A stretch of 64,000 bases of DNA from Planctomycetota bacterium (GTDB lineage Bacteria > Planctomycetota > Planctomycetia > Planctomycetales > Planctomycetaceae). The stretch lies in the NCBI GenBank assembly GCA_022600195.1, contig JAHZKX010000058.1, forward strand, positions 62,001 through 126,000. The letters are read 5' to 3'. A model generated the notes under the pieces. That model was not told the origin of the DNA. It ran no database searches and saw only the letters and a program-made list of their open reading frames with translations. Position numbers and translations under genes: made by a program. Below, piece by piece: positions 28,376-37,422 of the stretch (positions are counted from its first letter, which is position 1; each line of letters begins with the position of its first letter).

Positions 28376-29110
28376 ATGCGAATCGTATTGTTGGGAACAG
28401 GTGGTTATCATCCGAATGAGCGTCGACACACGGCCTGTTTGATGATTCCTGAACTGGGGATCATTTTTGATGCAGGAACCAGCTTTTTTCGTGTTCCCGA
28501 CTTTCTGCAGACACGTGATTTACAGATTTTCCTGACTCACGCCCATTTAGACCACATTGTCGGTCTTTCATTTTTTCTGGTTCCTATGCTGACTGATCAG
28601 GTCAGCTCCGTTCAAGTATTCGGTGAAGAAGCAAAACTGGCTGCGATACAGACACATCTCTTTTGTGAAGAAATCTTTCCTGTTCTGCCTGATTATGAAT
28701 TCATTTCATTACCCGAGACAGTCACAGTACCCGGTAATGGAATTCTTCGGCACCTGAAACAAGAACATCCCGGAGGTTCTCTCGGCTATCGTATTGATTG
28801 GCCTGATCGCTCTCTGGCATATATGACCGATACCGCTCACCCTGAACAGAACCTGGAATTTGTTCAAGGGGTCGATCTACTGATTCACGAATGCTACTTT
28901 CCAGATGAGATGGCTGAATGGGCTGATAAAACAGGTCATAGCCATACGACACCCGTCGCAAACCTTGCACGAGATTCCAAAGCAGGAAAATTGATTCTGA
29001 CCCATATTGATCCACAACGAGCCGGCGATGATCCCATCGATATCAAAGTTGCTCAAAAGATTTTCCCTAATACAATATTAGGAGAAGATTTAATGGAAAT
29101 CGATTTTTAA
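28376..29110 (+). CDS. MBL-fold metallo-hydrolase, RNase Z-like
   Basis: 244 residues from the ATG at 28376 (MRIVLLGTGGYHPNERRHTA); an in-frame TTG 15 bp earlier adds nothing sensible. Motifs are LTHAHLDHIVG (HxHxDH), EHPGGSLGYRI, YMTDTAH, HECYF, GHSHTTP and ILTHIDP. These match the short RNase Z/phosphodiesterase branch of the metallo-beta-lactamase fold. The flexible arm of true tRNase Z is not visible, so a phosphodiesterase role is equally likely. Confidence 0.8.
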   Translation: MRIVLLGTGGYHPNERRHTACLMIPELGIIFDAGTSFFRVPDFLQTRDLQIFLTHAHLDHIVGLSFFLVPMLTDQVSSVQVFGEEAKLAAIQTHLFCEEIFPVLPDYEFISLPETVTVPGNGILRHLKQEHPGGSLGYRIDWPDRSLAYMTDTAHPEQNLEFVQGVDLLIHECYFPDEMAEWADKTGHSHTTPVANLARDSKAGKLILTHIDPQRAGDDPIDIKVAQKIFPNTILGEDLMEIDF

Positions 29111-29164
29111 TTCTACAAAAGATGCCGCCTGCCACCATCCCACTAAAGTAAGAATTCAGAAGCC

Positions 29165-30139
29165 ATGACGAAAGAAACATCATCAAAAACAGTTCTTTCG
29201 CAGAGACTCCTTGAATCTTTAAGAACCCCTCAAGATGGCCTCCCCCTGACATTCGATGAAGACCAGAATATTCTAATCGACCGGCATCGTGATCAGTCCT
29301 ATCCCGTTATAAATGGCATTCCCCGATTTGTAAAACAAGAGCATCTTTCCAGCTTTGGCCTGCAATGGAATAAATACGAGGTTGCTCATGTCGAAGAAGA
29401 TCAAGCAACATTCACAGCCAAAACTGGAGTGCCGTTAAGTGAGTTGAAAGGGCTCAAAATCCTGGATGCCGGCTGTGGTGGTGGTCGTTACTGTAAAGTA
29501 GCCGCCGAAGCGGGGGGAAACGTATTTGGTGCAGACCATACAACCGCTGTTGAAAAAGCACAGACGCTCTGCAGTCATCTTGAAAATGTGTACTTGGTCC
29601 AGGCCGATCTCAAGCAGCTTCCTTTTGAGCCCCAATCATTTGACTTTGTGTTTTCGATTGGTGTGATGCACCACGATAAAGAGACACGCGCTGTCTTTGA
29701 CGCTGTGGCTCGTATGGTCAAGCCTGGTGGTCGCTATTCCGTTTGGCTCTATCGAAAGAACCAGTGGTGGCAGGAATGGATCAATTCAGGACTTCGCAAA
29801 ATTACGACACGCATGCCCCCAGAAAAACTGGAATCCTGGTGCCGACTCGGAGCCTGGGTGGGTGGAATTCCGTTGATTAACAAAACCCTGAACAAAATTA
29901 TCAATTTCAGTAATCATCCCAATCAGGAAAACCGCGTCTGTGATACCTTCGACTGGTATGCGCCTGCTTATCAGTACCACCATACAATTGCAGAACTTGA
30001 ATCCTGGTTTGAGCAGGCCGGGTTTGAAAATACGCAGAGATTGCCTCCTGAAAAGACAGGAGCTTTCTATAATTGGTGTTACAGCCATAATCTGCTGATA
30101 GGCAGTGGAGTGAATATACAAGGAACAAAATCTAAATAA
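29165..30139 (+). CDS. Class I SAM-dependent methyltransferase with Trm112-like N-terminus
   Basis: 324 residues. The N-terminal 60 residues (LTFDEDQNILIDRHRDQSYPVINGIPRFV) are Trm112-like without the zinc cysteines. The methyltransferase core holds motif I LDAGCGGGRYCKVAAEAG, the acidic end of strand 2 FGADHT, QADLKQLPFEPQSFDFVFSIGVMHH and KPGGRYSVWLY. The substrate is unknown; this family often acts on small molecules or sugars. It lies 54 bp downstream of the MBL gene and is probably co-transcribed. Confidence 0.8.
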   Translation: MTKETSSKTVLSQRLLESLRTPQDGLPLTFDEDQNILIDRHRDQSYPVINGIPRFVKQEHLSSFGLQWNKYEVAHVEEDQATFTAKTGVPLSELKGLKILDAGCGGGRYCKVAAEAGGNVFGADHTTAVEKAQTLCSHLENVYLVQADLKQLPFEPQSFDFVFSIGVMHHDKETRAVFDAVARMVKPGGRYSVWLYRKNQWWQEWINSGLRKITTRMPPEKLESWCRLGAWVGGIPLINKTLNKIINFSNHPNQENRVCDTFDWYAPAYQYHHTIAELESWFEQAGFENTQRLPPEKTGAFYNWCYSHNLLIGSGVNIQGTKSK

Positions 30140-30305
30140 GCTCAATCTAGCTACACTTGAACATCTTCACCCAATCAATTCAATCAAGACGATTTGTGAT
30201 AGAAAATGAACCGGTGATCGCAGGATCCTATCGATTCTTTATGGTTCTACATATCACAAAATCGATTCGAAATGAAACAGAGCATTATTAAACCACCTCT
30301 TAGAC

Positions 30306-30334
30306 TTGACAATCTGACGTAAAAAAGTGATAGA
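30306..30334 (+). promoter_or_regulatory. Possible sigma70 promoter of the ferredoxin reductase gene
   Basis: A perfect TTGACA (30306-30311) lies 17 bp from a weak GATAGA (30329-30334). The predicted start near 30341 would give a ~90-nt leader that includes the hairpin at 30393-30412. Confidence 0.35.
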
Positions 30335-30392
30335 GGAAGAAATCATCTTTAGAGATTTGAATAAAGATATCCGCAATCCAACCTGAAATAGT

Positions 30393-30412
30393 CCACCTTT
30401 CGAGGTGGTTTT
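30393..30412 (+). terminator. Terminator-like hairpin just before the ferredoxin reductase start
   Basis: CCACCT-TTCG-AGGTGG, a perfect 6-bp stem with a TTCG tetraloop, followed directly by TTTT. It ends 20 nt before the ATG at 30432. The position suggests an attenuator or a translation-blocking hairpin, unless the real start is further downstream. Confidence 0.6.
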
Positions 30413-30431
30413 GAGCGCGACAGGCAGAGTC

Positions 30432-31391
30432 ATGAATCCTCCGAACCCGCCACCCGGGCAATCGACATCTGAAATTGAAGAGTTACAGAAAAAACATTAC
30501 AACGCAACGATCCTTGATTTGCGCATGCCCCATGATCATTTGATGATTGTTCGCGTCAAACCCGATGCAGCGATCCCCAGTTTTTCAGGTGGGCAATATA
30601 CCACTCTCGGCCTGGGTTCATGGGAAGCCCGCGTCGATGATGGTCCGCTGGCAGAGCTACCCAAGCCGAAATTGGTTCGCCGCGCCTATTCGATCTCCTG
30701 TCCAATGCTGGACTCAAATGGCAAACTCGTCTCAAATGACCAGATCGACTATCTGGAATTTTATATTACACTGGTTTTACGTCCTGATTCGGATGATCCA
30801 CCACTCACACCTCGACTCTTTCGGTTAAAGGTAGGAGACCGGCTGCACCTTGGGAAAAAACCTGTGGGAACCTATACGCTCAAACCCATCCAGCCAACAG
30901 ACAATGTCATCTTTGCCGGTACTGGTACAGGAGAAGCCCCACACAATTCCATGTCGATTGAATTACTAAAGCGAGGTCACACCGGACAAATTACTTCGAT
31001 GACTTGTGTACGCTACAAGGGAGACCTTGGTTATTTAGATCAACAAATGCAATTGCAAGAACTCTTTCCTAATTACCACTATGGCGCATTTACGACTCGC
31101 GAACCAGAAAATATAGACCAAAATCATCCACACTATGTTGGCAAGCAATATTTGCAAGATGTGATCGCACCGGAAAAGTTCAGCGATTCATTTGGTTGGA
31201 CCCCAATCCCGGAACAAACTCATATCTTTCTCTGTGGAAATCCCTCGATGATCGGTCTTCCAGAAAAAGACGAAAACGGGGAGCTGGTCTTTCCCGAATC
31301 AAAGGGAATGGTGGAATTGCTCACAGAGCAAGGCTATCAACTTTCCACTCCGAAATCCCAGGGAAATATCCATTTTGAGAAATACTGGTAA
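30432..31391 (+). CDS. Ferredoxin--NADP reductase
   Basis: 319 residues from the ATG at 30432. The FAD domain includes RRAYSISCPML (RxYS, FAD binding) and LRPDSDDPPLTPRLFRLKVGDRLHLGKKPVG. The NAD(P) domain includes VIFAGTGTGEAPHNSM, TCVRYKGDLGYL and IFLCGNPSMIG, and the C-terminus is FEKYW. It resembles the FpR class, which moves electrons between NADPH and ferredoxin/flavodoxin. Unlike E. coli Fpr (~248 aa) it has extra segments, as in planctomycete and cyanobacterial relatives. A terminator follows at 31438-31461. Confidence 0.85.
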   Translation: MNPPNPPPGQSTSEIEELQKKHYNATILDLRMPHDHLMIVRVKPDAAIPSFSGGQYTTLGLGSWEARVDDGPLAELPKPKLVRRAYSISCPMLDSNGKLVSNDQIDYLEFYITLVLRPDSDDPPLTPRLFRLKVGDRLHLGKKPVGTYTLKPIQPTDNVIFAGTGTGEAPHNSMSIELLKRGHTGQITSMTCVRYKGDLGYLDQQMQLQELFPNYHYGAFTTREPENIDQNHPHYVGKQYLQDVIAPEKFSDSFGWTPIPEQTHIFLCGNPSMIGLPEKDENGELVFPESKGMVELLTEQGYQLSTPKSQGNIHFEKYW

Positions 31392-31437
31392 TACAGCAAA
31401 TCCCATCCTGTTCTCAGATGATCAATCACCAAAACAA

Positions 31438-31461
31438 AAAGGGGCTTTTTCAAGCCCCTTT
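31438..31461 (+). terminator. Rho-independent terminator after the ferredoxin reductase gene
   Basis: A ten-base-pair stem (AAAGGGGCTT with AAGCCCCTTT) has a four-base TTTC loop; the stem's own T-run continues into TTTAAAT. It lies 46 bp after the stop codon. Confidence 0.85.
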
Positions 31462-31615
31462 AAATATTGAATTCGATCAAAATCTTAAGATCTCAGCCAG
31501 ATTTTCCTATTGCCAAACGAAGCATTCCCAAGTCAAAGCAATATCGCTGTTACAATCCAAACCGATTATAAAAACAAAGGCTCTCAGATCATTTCAACCA
31601 GACTGAGCTTCCAGT

Positions 31616-31705
31616 GCGCATCCCATTTACCATGGCGTCTTTCATTCTGTTAGACTCATTTCAAATGGCCTTGGAGACGCTACAGTAATCCTGGACACAG
31701 GCTAG
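31616..31705 (+). repeat. Dispersed 90-bp element, copy A
   Basis: About 83% identical over the last 71 bp (12 mismatches, no gaps) to copy B at 62672-62762 on the minus strand; both start GCGCATCC and end CTAG. The core has GCGTCT pairing with AGACGC about 35 nt later, unchanged in both copies. There is no ORF. It lies on the same strand as the preceding gene, downstream of its terminator. It could be a small RNA, a regulatory site or a non-coding mobile remnant. Confidence 0.7.
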
Positions 31706-32077
31706 CCCTTACGATGTCTGATCTTAGCTCGAGCGCGTCGTTTTTTTCGACCTATTTTTCGGCGACCTTTGCCTGTCTTCTTGGTTCCCATTCTGAGAAA
31801 TGCCTTTCGTATCAGCTCTTACCAGTGAAATTTAGTCTATATCCGTTTATGTTAATCAACAAACACGAGTCAGATGTTCGATTATGTGAGTGTTGAAAAA
31901 GATTAGAAATATATCAATCGTCTTCCAAATCGTCACTCTAACAGGCTTTGATAGAATCTTCAACCACGCATATTCAAGGAATTTAAGGTCCCTTGAGAAA
32001 TCTGACCTAAAACACCAAGATAGAGAGATTAGCCTGCAAACAATCGTAAATCCCACAATTCATCAGGAACAGCAATT
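31706..32077. other. Non-coding stretch before the aldo/keto reductase gene
   Basis: Short frames only. A T-rich segment near 31739-31759 (TCGTTTTTTTCGACC) could be an imperfect hairpin with T-run. CAGGAA upstream of 32078 is the ribosome site of the next gene. Nothing else is seen. Confidence 0.4.
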
Positions 32078-33079
32078 ATGGATTATCGCAACTTAGGAAA
32101 AGCGGGAGTACGAGTTTCTCCCATTTGTCTCGGAACAATGATGTTCGGGGGACCCACCAACGAATCAGATTCCATTTCGATTATGCATAAAGCAATCGAT
32201 CTGGGAATCAACTTCTTCGATACCGCAAACATGTACAGTACAGGTGGTTCAGAGACGGTCGTCGGGAAAGCTCTGACGGATCGACGGGATAAAGTCATTC
32301 TCGCGACAAAAGGTCGCGCTCCGATGGGTGATGGCCCGAATGATGCGGGGGCCAGCAGAGTCCATCTCATACGCGAACTGGATCGTAGTCTGCAGCGACT
32401 GGGAACTGATTACGTCGACATCTATTATGTTCATACTCCTGATTACCAGACTCCCATAGAGGAAACACTTCGCACCTTGGATGATATGGTCCGATCTGGC
32501 AAGGTACGATATATCGCTTGTTCAAATTTTCGTGCCTGGCGGCTGGCGGAGGCTCTATGGACCAGCGATGTTCGAAACCTTCATTCCTTCAGCTGTGTTC
32601 AACCGCTCTATAATATCATGAACCGGGATATTGAGGTGGAACTAATGCCGCTTTGCCAGGAGAAGGGCATCGGAGTTGTCAGCTACAGTCCTCTCGCCAG
32701 AGGAATATTAACCGGCAAGTATCGAAAAGATCAGCCTTTTCCTGAAGGTAGTCGCGCTTCCCGAAATGATAAGCGAATGAATGAAGCAGAGCTCCGGGAT
32801 GTCAGCATTGAACTTTCACAGGAAATTGCAGCGTACTGTGATCAAAAAGGGGTTTCGATGACGAATTTCGCTTTGGCCTGGTGTCTCGCCAACCCGATAC
32901 TCACATCTATCATTATTGGTCCTCGTACAATGGAGCAATTTGACGACAACCTGGGCTGCCTGGATGTCGAAATCACAGCCGATGATGAAGCGTTTATCAA
33001 TTCGCTCGTGCCTCCCGGAGAGCATAGTGGCAAAGGATTCCAGGATCCTGCGTATCCGGTAACAGGTAGGGGGAAATAA
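32078..33079 (+). CDS. Aldo/keto reductase
   Basis: 333 residues, a full TIM barrel. Catalytic tetrad candidates are Asp in NFFDTANMYSTGGSE with its Tyr, Lys in KVILATKGR, and His in IYYVHTPDYQTP. The NADPH site includes YSPLARGILTGKYR and IIGPRTMEQFDDNL. It resembles the YajO/AKR11 group, with unknown natural carbonyl substrate. AGGAA upstream supports the ATG. It converges with trmL, leaving only 8 bp between the stops. Confidence 0.9.
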   Translation: MDYRNLGKAGVRVSPICLGTMMFGGPTNESDSISIMHKAIDLGINFFDTANMYSTGGSETVVGKALTDRRDKVILATKGRAPMGDGPNDAGASRVHLIRELDRSLQRLGTDYVDIYYVHTPDYQTPIEETLRTLDDMVRSGKVRYIACSNFRAWRLAEALWTSDVRNLHSFSCVQPLYNIMNRDIEVELMPLCQEKGIGVVSYSPLARGILTGKYRKDQPFPEGSRASRNDKRMNEAELRDVSIELSQEIAAYCDQKGVSMTNFALAWCLANPILTSIIIGPRTMEQFDDNLGCLDVEITADDEAFINSLVPPGEHSGKGFQDPAYPVTGRGK

Positions 33080-33087
33080 GCACGCGA

Positions 33088-33564
33088 TCAAGGGAGTCCC
33101 CCAAACTGACGAATGGCTTCATACATGACTGCTGTTGCAGTACTGGCCAAATTCAGACTCCGAACCTGTTCACGCATTGGCAGTTTTAAATTGAAATCGG
33201 GGGATTCCTCCAGAATTCGTGGAGGCAGGCCATTACTTTCACTCCCAAACAGGAAAACATGCCCCGGTTCGAACTCCGCATCCCAAACATGGCGTGTGGC
33301 GAACTTGGTCAGCTTCCACCATGTCTTGTCTGAGAGGCGTGATTGAACGTCTTGCAGGCTGTCAACTGCTTCCCAGTCGAGATATTGCCAGTAATCCATG
33401 CCGGCACGTCTCAGATGCTTTTCATCGAGTTTGAAACCAAGCGGTCTCACTAACCACAATTTGGCACCGATGGCGACACAGGTACGACCAATATTCCCTG
33501 TGTTCTGTGGAATATCTGGCTGGTAAAGTACAATGTGCAGTGATGGCTCAGGTGATGCTGACAT
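33088..33564 (-). CDS. trmL: tRNA (cytidine/uridine-34 2'-O)-methyltransferase TrmL
   Basis: 158 residues from the ATG at 33564. SPOUT-fold signatures are [43 protein letters not shown] and [23 protein letters not shown]. The enzyme methylates the wobble ribose of leucine tRNAs. The length (about 157) matches TrmL rather than the larger TrmH. In-frame codons upstream of 33564 start with TTG and have no ribosome site. Confidence 0.93.
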   Translation of the reverse strand: MSASPEPSLHIVLYQPDIPQNTGNIGRTCVAIGAKLWLVRPLGFKLDEKHLRRAGMDYWQYLDWEAVDSLQDVQSRLSDKTWWKLTKFATRHVWDAEFEPGHVFLFGSESNGLPPRILEESPDFNLKLPMREQVRSLNLASTATAVMYEAIRQFGGLP

Positions 33565-33738
33565 TTGGAGTCTCAAATTGGCAAAATTATCGCAAAACAG
33601 TTATAAATACGAATTTATAGCACTCGTAAGAAAGCCCGGTCTATGTAATACTTAACGCATTCCAGCTATCATAATTCGCGTCAAAAAAGTTCCTTTGCAG
33701 AATATCGTATCAAGAAATGAAACGGTACATCCAGCGGC

Positions 33739-33758
33739 TCCTGCTGCAGGACTTTTTT
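33739..33758 (+). terminator. Terminator-like hairpin in the ileS leader
   Basis: TCCTG-CTG-CAGGA (33739-33751), then C and six Ts (33753-33758), 51 nt upstream of the ileS ATG. The stem is only 5 bp. No upstream gene on this strand needs a terminator, so attenuation of ileS is possible. No T-box features (specifier loop, T-box sequence) are seen. Confidence 0.4.
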
Positions 33759-33809
33759 CTAATTCTTCAAGCCCAAATTCAAACTATCACGACTCAATAA
33801 GAATAACCG

Positions 33810-36800
33810 ATGTTTCAAAAAGTTACCGACGCCAGTTTCATCAAGGGTGAACACGAGATTCTCAAATTCTGGGAAGAAAACCAGGTTTTTGAACAGCTGC
33901 GAAAAAAAAACAAAGGGAAACCCAAATGGTCCTTTATTGATGGTCCCATGACTGCCAATAACGCAATGGGAGTTCACCACGCATGGGGGCGAGCGTACAA
34001 AGACGCTTACCAGCGCTACTATTCGATGACCGGGCACGAACTACGTTTCCAGAACGGTTTCGATTGCCAGGGACTCTGGGTGGAAGTCGAAGTTGAAAAA
34101 GAATTGGGCTATGGGACGAAACAGGAAGTCGCCGAACATGGCATCGACAAATTCGTCAACGAGTGCAAAAAACGAGTGTTGCGTTTTGCTGCCCGGCAAA
34201 CAGAACAGTCGATCCGACTGGGTTACTGGATGGACTGGGACGCCCCGGAAGAGTTACGCAAGCTGGCTGAGTTCATTGGCAAAGAGACCGAAGTCACAAT
34301 CACGACACCCAGCGGCCAGCAGGCCACTGATAAAGCTGATCTGTTAGTCTCACGCCTTGGAAACGCAGAATGGGGTGGCAGTTACTTCACGTTTTCAACT
34401 GAAAATAACGAAACCATCTGGACCTTTCTTAAAAAGTGTTATGAACGAGGCAAAATCTATCGTGGGCATGATGTAATGCCCTGGTCGGGGCGTGGAGGCA
34501 GTGCCTACAGCCAAATGGAAGTTGCCGATGGTCGAAGCTTATCAGTCCACCGCTCCGTCTTTGTCAAGTTCCCTTTGAAAAACCGTGAGAACGAAAACCT
34601 GCTGATCTGGACGACAACTCCCTGGACACTCACGAGTAATGTTGCTGCTGCCGTGAATCCCGACCTGGAATACGTCAAATTGCGTGCAAAGAAAGATGAC
34701 GCCATCTATTACTTTGCAAAAGAAAACCTGGAATACCAAAGGCTGAGCCGCGAGTATAAAGAAGGGTTTGGGAGACCTGAGTGGTCGTGGCCGAAAGATG
34801 TTCCCAAACTGAAAACTCTGGCACAAATTTTTAAAGAGCAGGGGGGGTATGAAATTCTCGAAACCATCAAAGGTGCAGAGATGGTGGGCTGGGAATATAC
34901 TGGACCTTTTGATGATCTCCCTGCCCAGCAATCTCCAGGTGGACACCCCTCTGATGAATCTCTACTCGAAAAAACAGGAGTTTCCTGCCATAAAGTCGTT
35001 GATGGTGGTCGAGATTTTAAAGGCAATCCACATGTGGTTGCCGGTGAAGGGACAGGGATTGTCCATACTGCGCCGGGCTGCGGCGATGTTGACCATGAAC
35101 TAGGCATTCAATTAGGTCTGGTAGCAATCGCTCCATTAGGTGAAGACGGACGTTTCGAAGAAGGATTTGGTGTCTTTACTGGAAAAGAAGCCATTTGCCC
35201 CGAGACACCGGAATTGGTTTTTGAGTTGTTGAAACAAAAAAATCTCCTGGTAAATGTAGAACCCTATCCCCACATTTACCCGCACTGTTGGCGAACCGGA
35301 GACGAACTGATTTTCCGACTCGTTGATGAATGGTTCATCAACATGGACTGGCGAGAAGAAATCAAAGATGTGACCCGACAGATCAATTGGGTTCCTTCCA
35401 GTATTGATGGCGAACAGCATGAACTGGAATGGCTCACGAATATGCGTGACTGGATGGTCTCCAAGAAACGATTCTGGGGATTAGCACTCCCAATTTGGGT
35501 CGATGAAGAAACCGGTGATTTTGAAGTGATTGGTTCTTTGGATGAACTTAAAGAGCGTGCTGTTGAAGGTTGGGAAGCCTTAGAAGGGCATACACCTCAT
35601 CGCCCCTGGATCGACGAAGTTAAACTCCGTAATCCTAAAACCGGCAATCTCATGTCACGTATCCCCGACGTGGGAAATCCCTGGCTGGATGCCGGTATCG
35701 TTCCCTTTTCCACGATGCAATACAATACTCATCAAGAAACGTGGAAACAGTGGTATCCGGCTGATCTCGTTACGGAATGCTTCCCTGGTCAATTTCGGAA
35801 CTGGTTCTACGCGTTGCTCTCCATGGCCACCATGATGGATGGGACCCCACCCTTCAAAACCTTGCTTGGATACCGTCTGGTTCTGAATGAGGAAGGGAAA
35901 CCCATGCATAAATCAGATGGAACCGCGATCTGGTTTGAAGAAGCTGCTGAACAATTAGGTGTGGATACGATGCGTTTGATGTATCTGGCGCATAACCCCG
36001 CCTCCGACCTGCGTTTCGGTATGCGAAATCCTGAAAAACCGATTACATTGGACACACCAGAAGGCCCAATCAGTCAAACAAAAGAAGGGGCGCCTACTTG
36101 TCTGGTGGAAAGTAAACCAGCAGATGAAATTCGAAGGCATGTGTTGATTCCTCTTTGGAACTCCTATGCCTTTTTCATCAACTACGCACGATTGGATGAA
36201 TTTGACCCCTCGCAAAAAAACATCCCCGTGAGCGAACGCCCCGAAATTGATCGTTGGATCTTATCAAATCTGCAAGTCTTACTGGAAACTGCCAAGACTG
36301 AAATCGAAGCATACAATTATGCCGCCTTCCTCAAACAAGCGGCAGCGTTTATTGATGATTTATCGAACTGGTACATCAGGCGCAATCGACGTCGTTTCTG
36401 GCGTTCCCAAGACGCAAACGACACCGATAAACTCGCCGCTTATCAAACATTGTTTGAAGTCCTGGTCACACTCGCCAAGACATTAGCCCCGAGTATCCCT
36501 TTCCTCAGTGAGAGAATGTACCAGAATCTGGTCACGAGCTGGGACAAGAATGCCCCTACCAGCGTGCACCTTTGTGAATACCCACAATGTGACACATCAT
36601 TGTTGGACCAGGAACTCAATTTCCACGCGTTACAGGCGCAAATTGTAGTCAAATTAGGGCATAAGCTGAGGGATGAGTCCAACCAGAGAGTTCGTCAACC
36701 TCTTGCTGAAATGCGATTTACCTGTCATACCGCAGAGCAGACTGAGGCTATTAAAAGTCTGTCAGATACGATTAAAGAAGAATTAAATATCAAAAAGGTT

Positions 36801-37358
36801 ACATGCTGTGAAAATCTCGACGAGCTTGTCAGCTACACTTATAAACCGAACCTGAAAACACTTGGTCCCAAGTATGGTAAACTCTTGGGAATGCTTCGAA
36901 AGCAACTTCCTGAAATCGGCGATGCAGTACTTGGACCACTCAGGCGGGGTGAGTCTGTCTCGCTTGAACTATCAGGAAATCAGATTGATCTGGGGCCGGA
37001 CGATGTCCTGGTTGGAACAGAACAGGCTGCAGACTGGATTTGCTCGGATGATCAGGGAATCCAAATTGCTATCTCAACGAAATTAACGCTTGAGCTGGAG
37101 CAGGAAGGAATGGCTCGCGATTTTGTCCGACACGTGCAACAACTTCGCAAAGAGGCTGATCTGGAGATTGAGGATCGGATCAAAATCGATTTCAAGTCCT
37201 ATGGCGCGACAGAAGTAGAACGGGCAGTTTCGACCTGGTCAGAGTATATCCTGGGGGAAACACTGGGAGATCAAATCGAGCAGACTGACAGCACGGCAGA
37301 AATGAAGGAAGTCACGATTGGTAACTTCAAAGTGGGAATTCGAATTGATAAATCATAA
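33810..37358 (+). CDS. ileS: Isoleucyl-tRNA synthetase with GVHH signature
   Basis: 1182 residues. The order is N-terminal catalytic half, CP1 editing insertion (about 190-430), second catalytic half, then the anticodon-binding helical domain ([13 protein letters not shown]). The class I HIGH position reads MGVHHAWGR, that is GVHH at residues 54-57 instead of HxGH. The KMSKS position reads PMHKSDG (698-704), with the first Lys and central Ser replaced. The usual C-terminal zinc finger of type-1 IleRS is not apparent, and the rest follows the type-2 (eukaryote-like) pattern. GxHH IleRS2 enzymes are known to be hyper-resistant to mupirocin. The gene is intact and the only IleRS here. Confidence 0.93.
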   Translation: MFQKVTDASFIKGEHEILKFWEENQVFEQLRKKNKGKPKWSFIDGPMTANNAMGVHHAWGRAYKDAYQRYYSMTGHELRFQNGFDCQGLWVEVEVEKELGYGTKQEVAEHGIDKFVNECKKRVLRFAARQTEQSIRLGYWMDWDAPEELRKLAEFIGKETEVTITTPSGQQATDKADLLVSRLGNAEWGGSYFTFSTENNETIWTFLKKCYERGKIYRGHDVMPWSGRGGSAYSQMEVADGRSLSVHRSVFVKFPLKNRENENLLIWTTTPWTLTSNVAAAVNPDLEYVKLRAKKDDAIYYFAKENLEYQRLSREYKEGFGRPEWSWPKDVPKLKTLAQIFKEQGGYEILETIKGAEMVGWEYTGPFDDLPAQQSPGGHPSDESLLEKTGVSCHKVVDGGRDFKGNPHVVAGEGTGIVHTAPGCGDVDHELGIQLGLVAIAPLGEDGRFEEGFGVFTGKEAICPETPELVFELLKQKNLLVNVEPYPHIYPHCWRTGDELIFRLVDEWFINMDWREEIKDVTRQINWVPSSIDGEQHELEWLTNMRDWMVSKKRFWGLALPIWVDEETGDFEVIGSLDELKERAVEGWEALEGHTPHRPWIDEVKLRNPKTGNLMSRIPDVGNPWLDAGIVPFSTMQYNTHQETWKQWYPADLVTECFPGQFRNWFYALLSMATMMDGTPPFKTLLGYRLVLNEEGKPMHKSDGTAIWFEEAAEQLGVDTMRLMYLAHNPASDLRFGMRNPEKPITLDTPEGPISQTKEGAPTCLVESKPADEIRRHVLIPLWNSYAFFINYARLDEFDPSQKNIPVSERPEIDRWILSNLQVLLETAKTEIEAYNYAAFLKQAAAFIDDLSNWYIRRNRRRFWRSQDANDTDKLAAYQTLFEVLVTLAKTLAPSIPFLSERMYQNLVTSWDKNAPTSVHLCEYPQCDTSLLDQELNFHALQAQIVVKLGHKLRDESNQRVRQPLAEMRFTCHTAEQTEAIKSLSDTIKEELNIKKVTCCENLDELVSYTYKPNLKTLGPKYGKLLGMLRKQLPEIGDAVLGPLRRGESVSLELSGNQIDLGPDDVLVGTEQAADWICSDDQGIQIAISTKLTLELEQEGMARDFVRHVQQLRKEADLEIEDRIKIDFKSYGATEVERAVSTWSEYILGETLGDQIEQTDSTAEMKEVTIGNFKVGIRIDKS

Positions 37359-37360
37359 GT

Positions 37361-37389
37361 CTGAGATGATGAACTGAACATCATCTCAG
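37361..37389 (+). terminator. Strong hairpin after ileS
   Basis: A perfect 11-bp stem, CTGAGATGATG (37361-37371) with CATCATCTCAG (37379-37389), 7-nt loop, begins 2 nt after the ileS stop. There is no T-run on either strand, so it may protect the 3' end or act with Rho rather than be a classical terminator. ileS and the sulfatase gene converge here. Confidence 0.55.
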
Positions 37390-37422
37390 CTTCGAATCTG
37401 CAATGCTGCTCTACAATTCCCT

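Noticed and set aside
31418-31606. 62-codon ORF after the ferredoxin reductase gene
   Set aside because: It contains the terminator hairpin at 31438-31461.
34709-35107. 132-codon antisense frame inside ileS
   Set aside because: Shadow of the ileS coding frame, with Pro/Ser-rich composition typical of such shadows.
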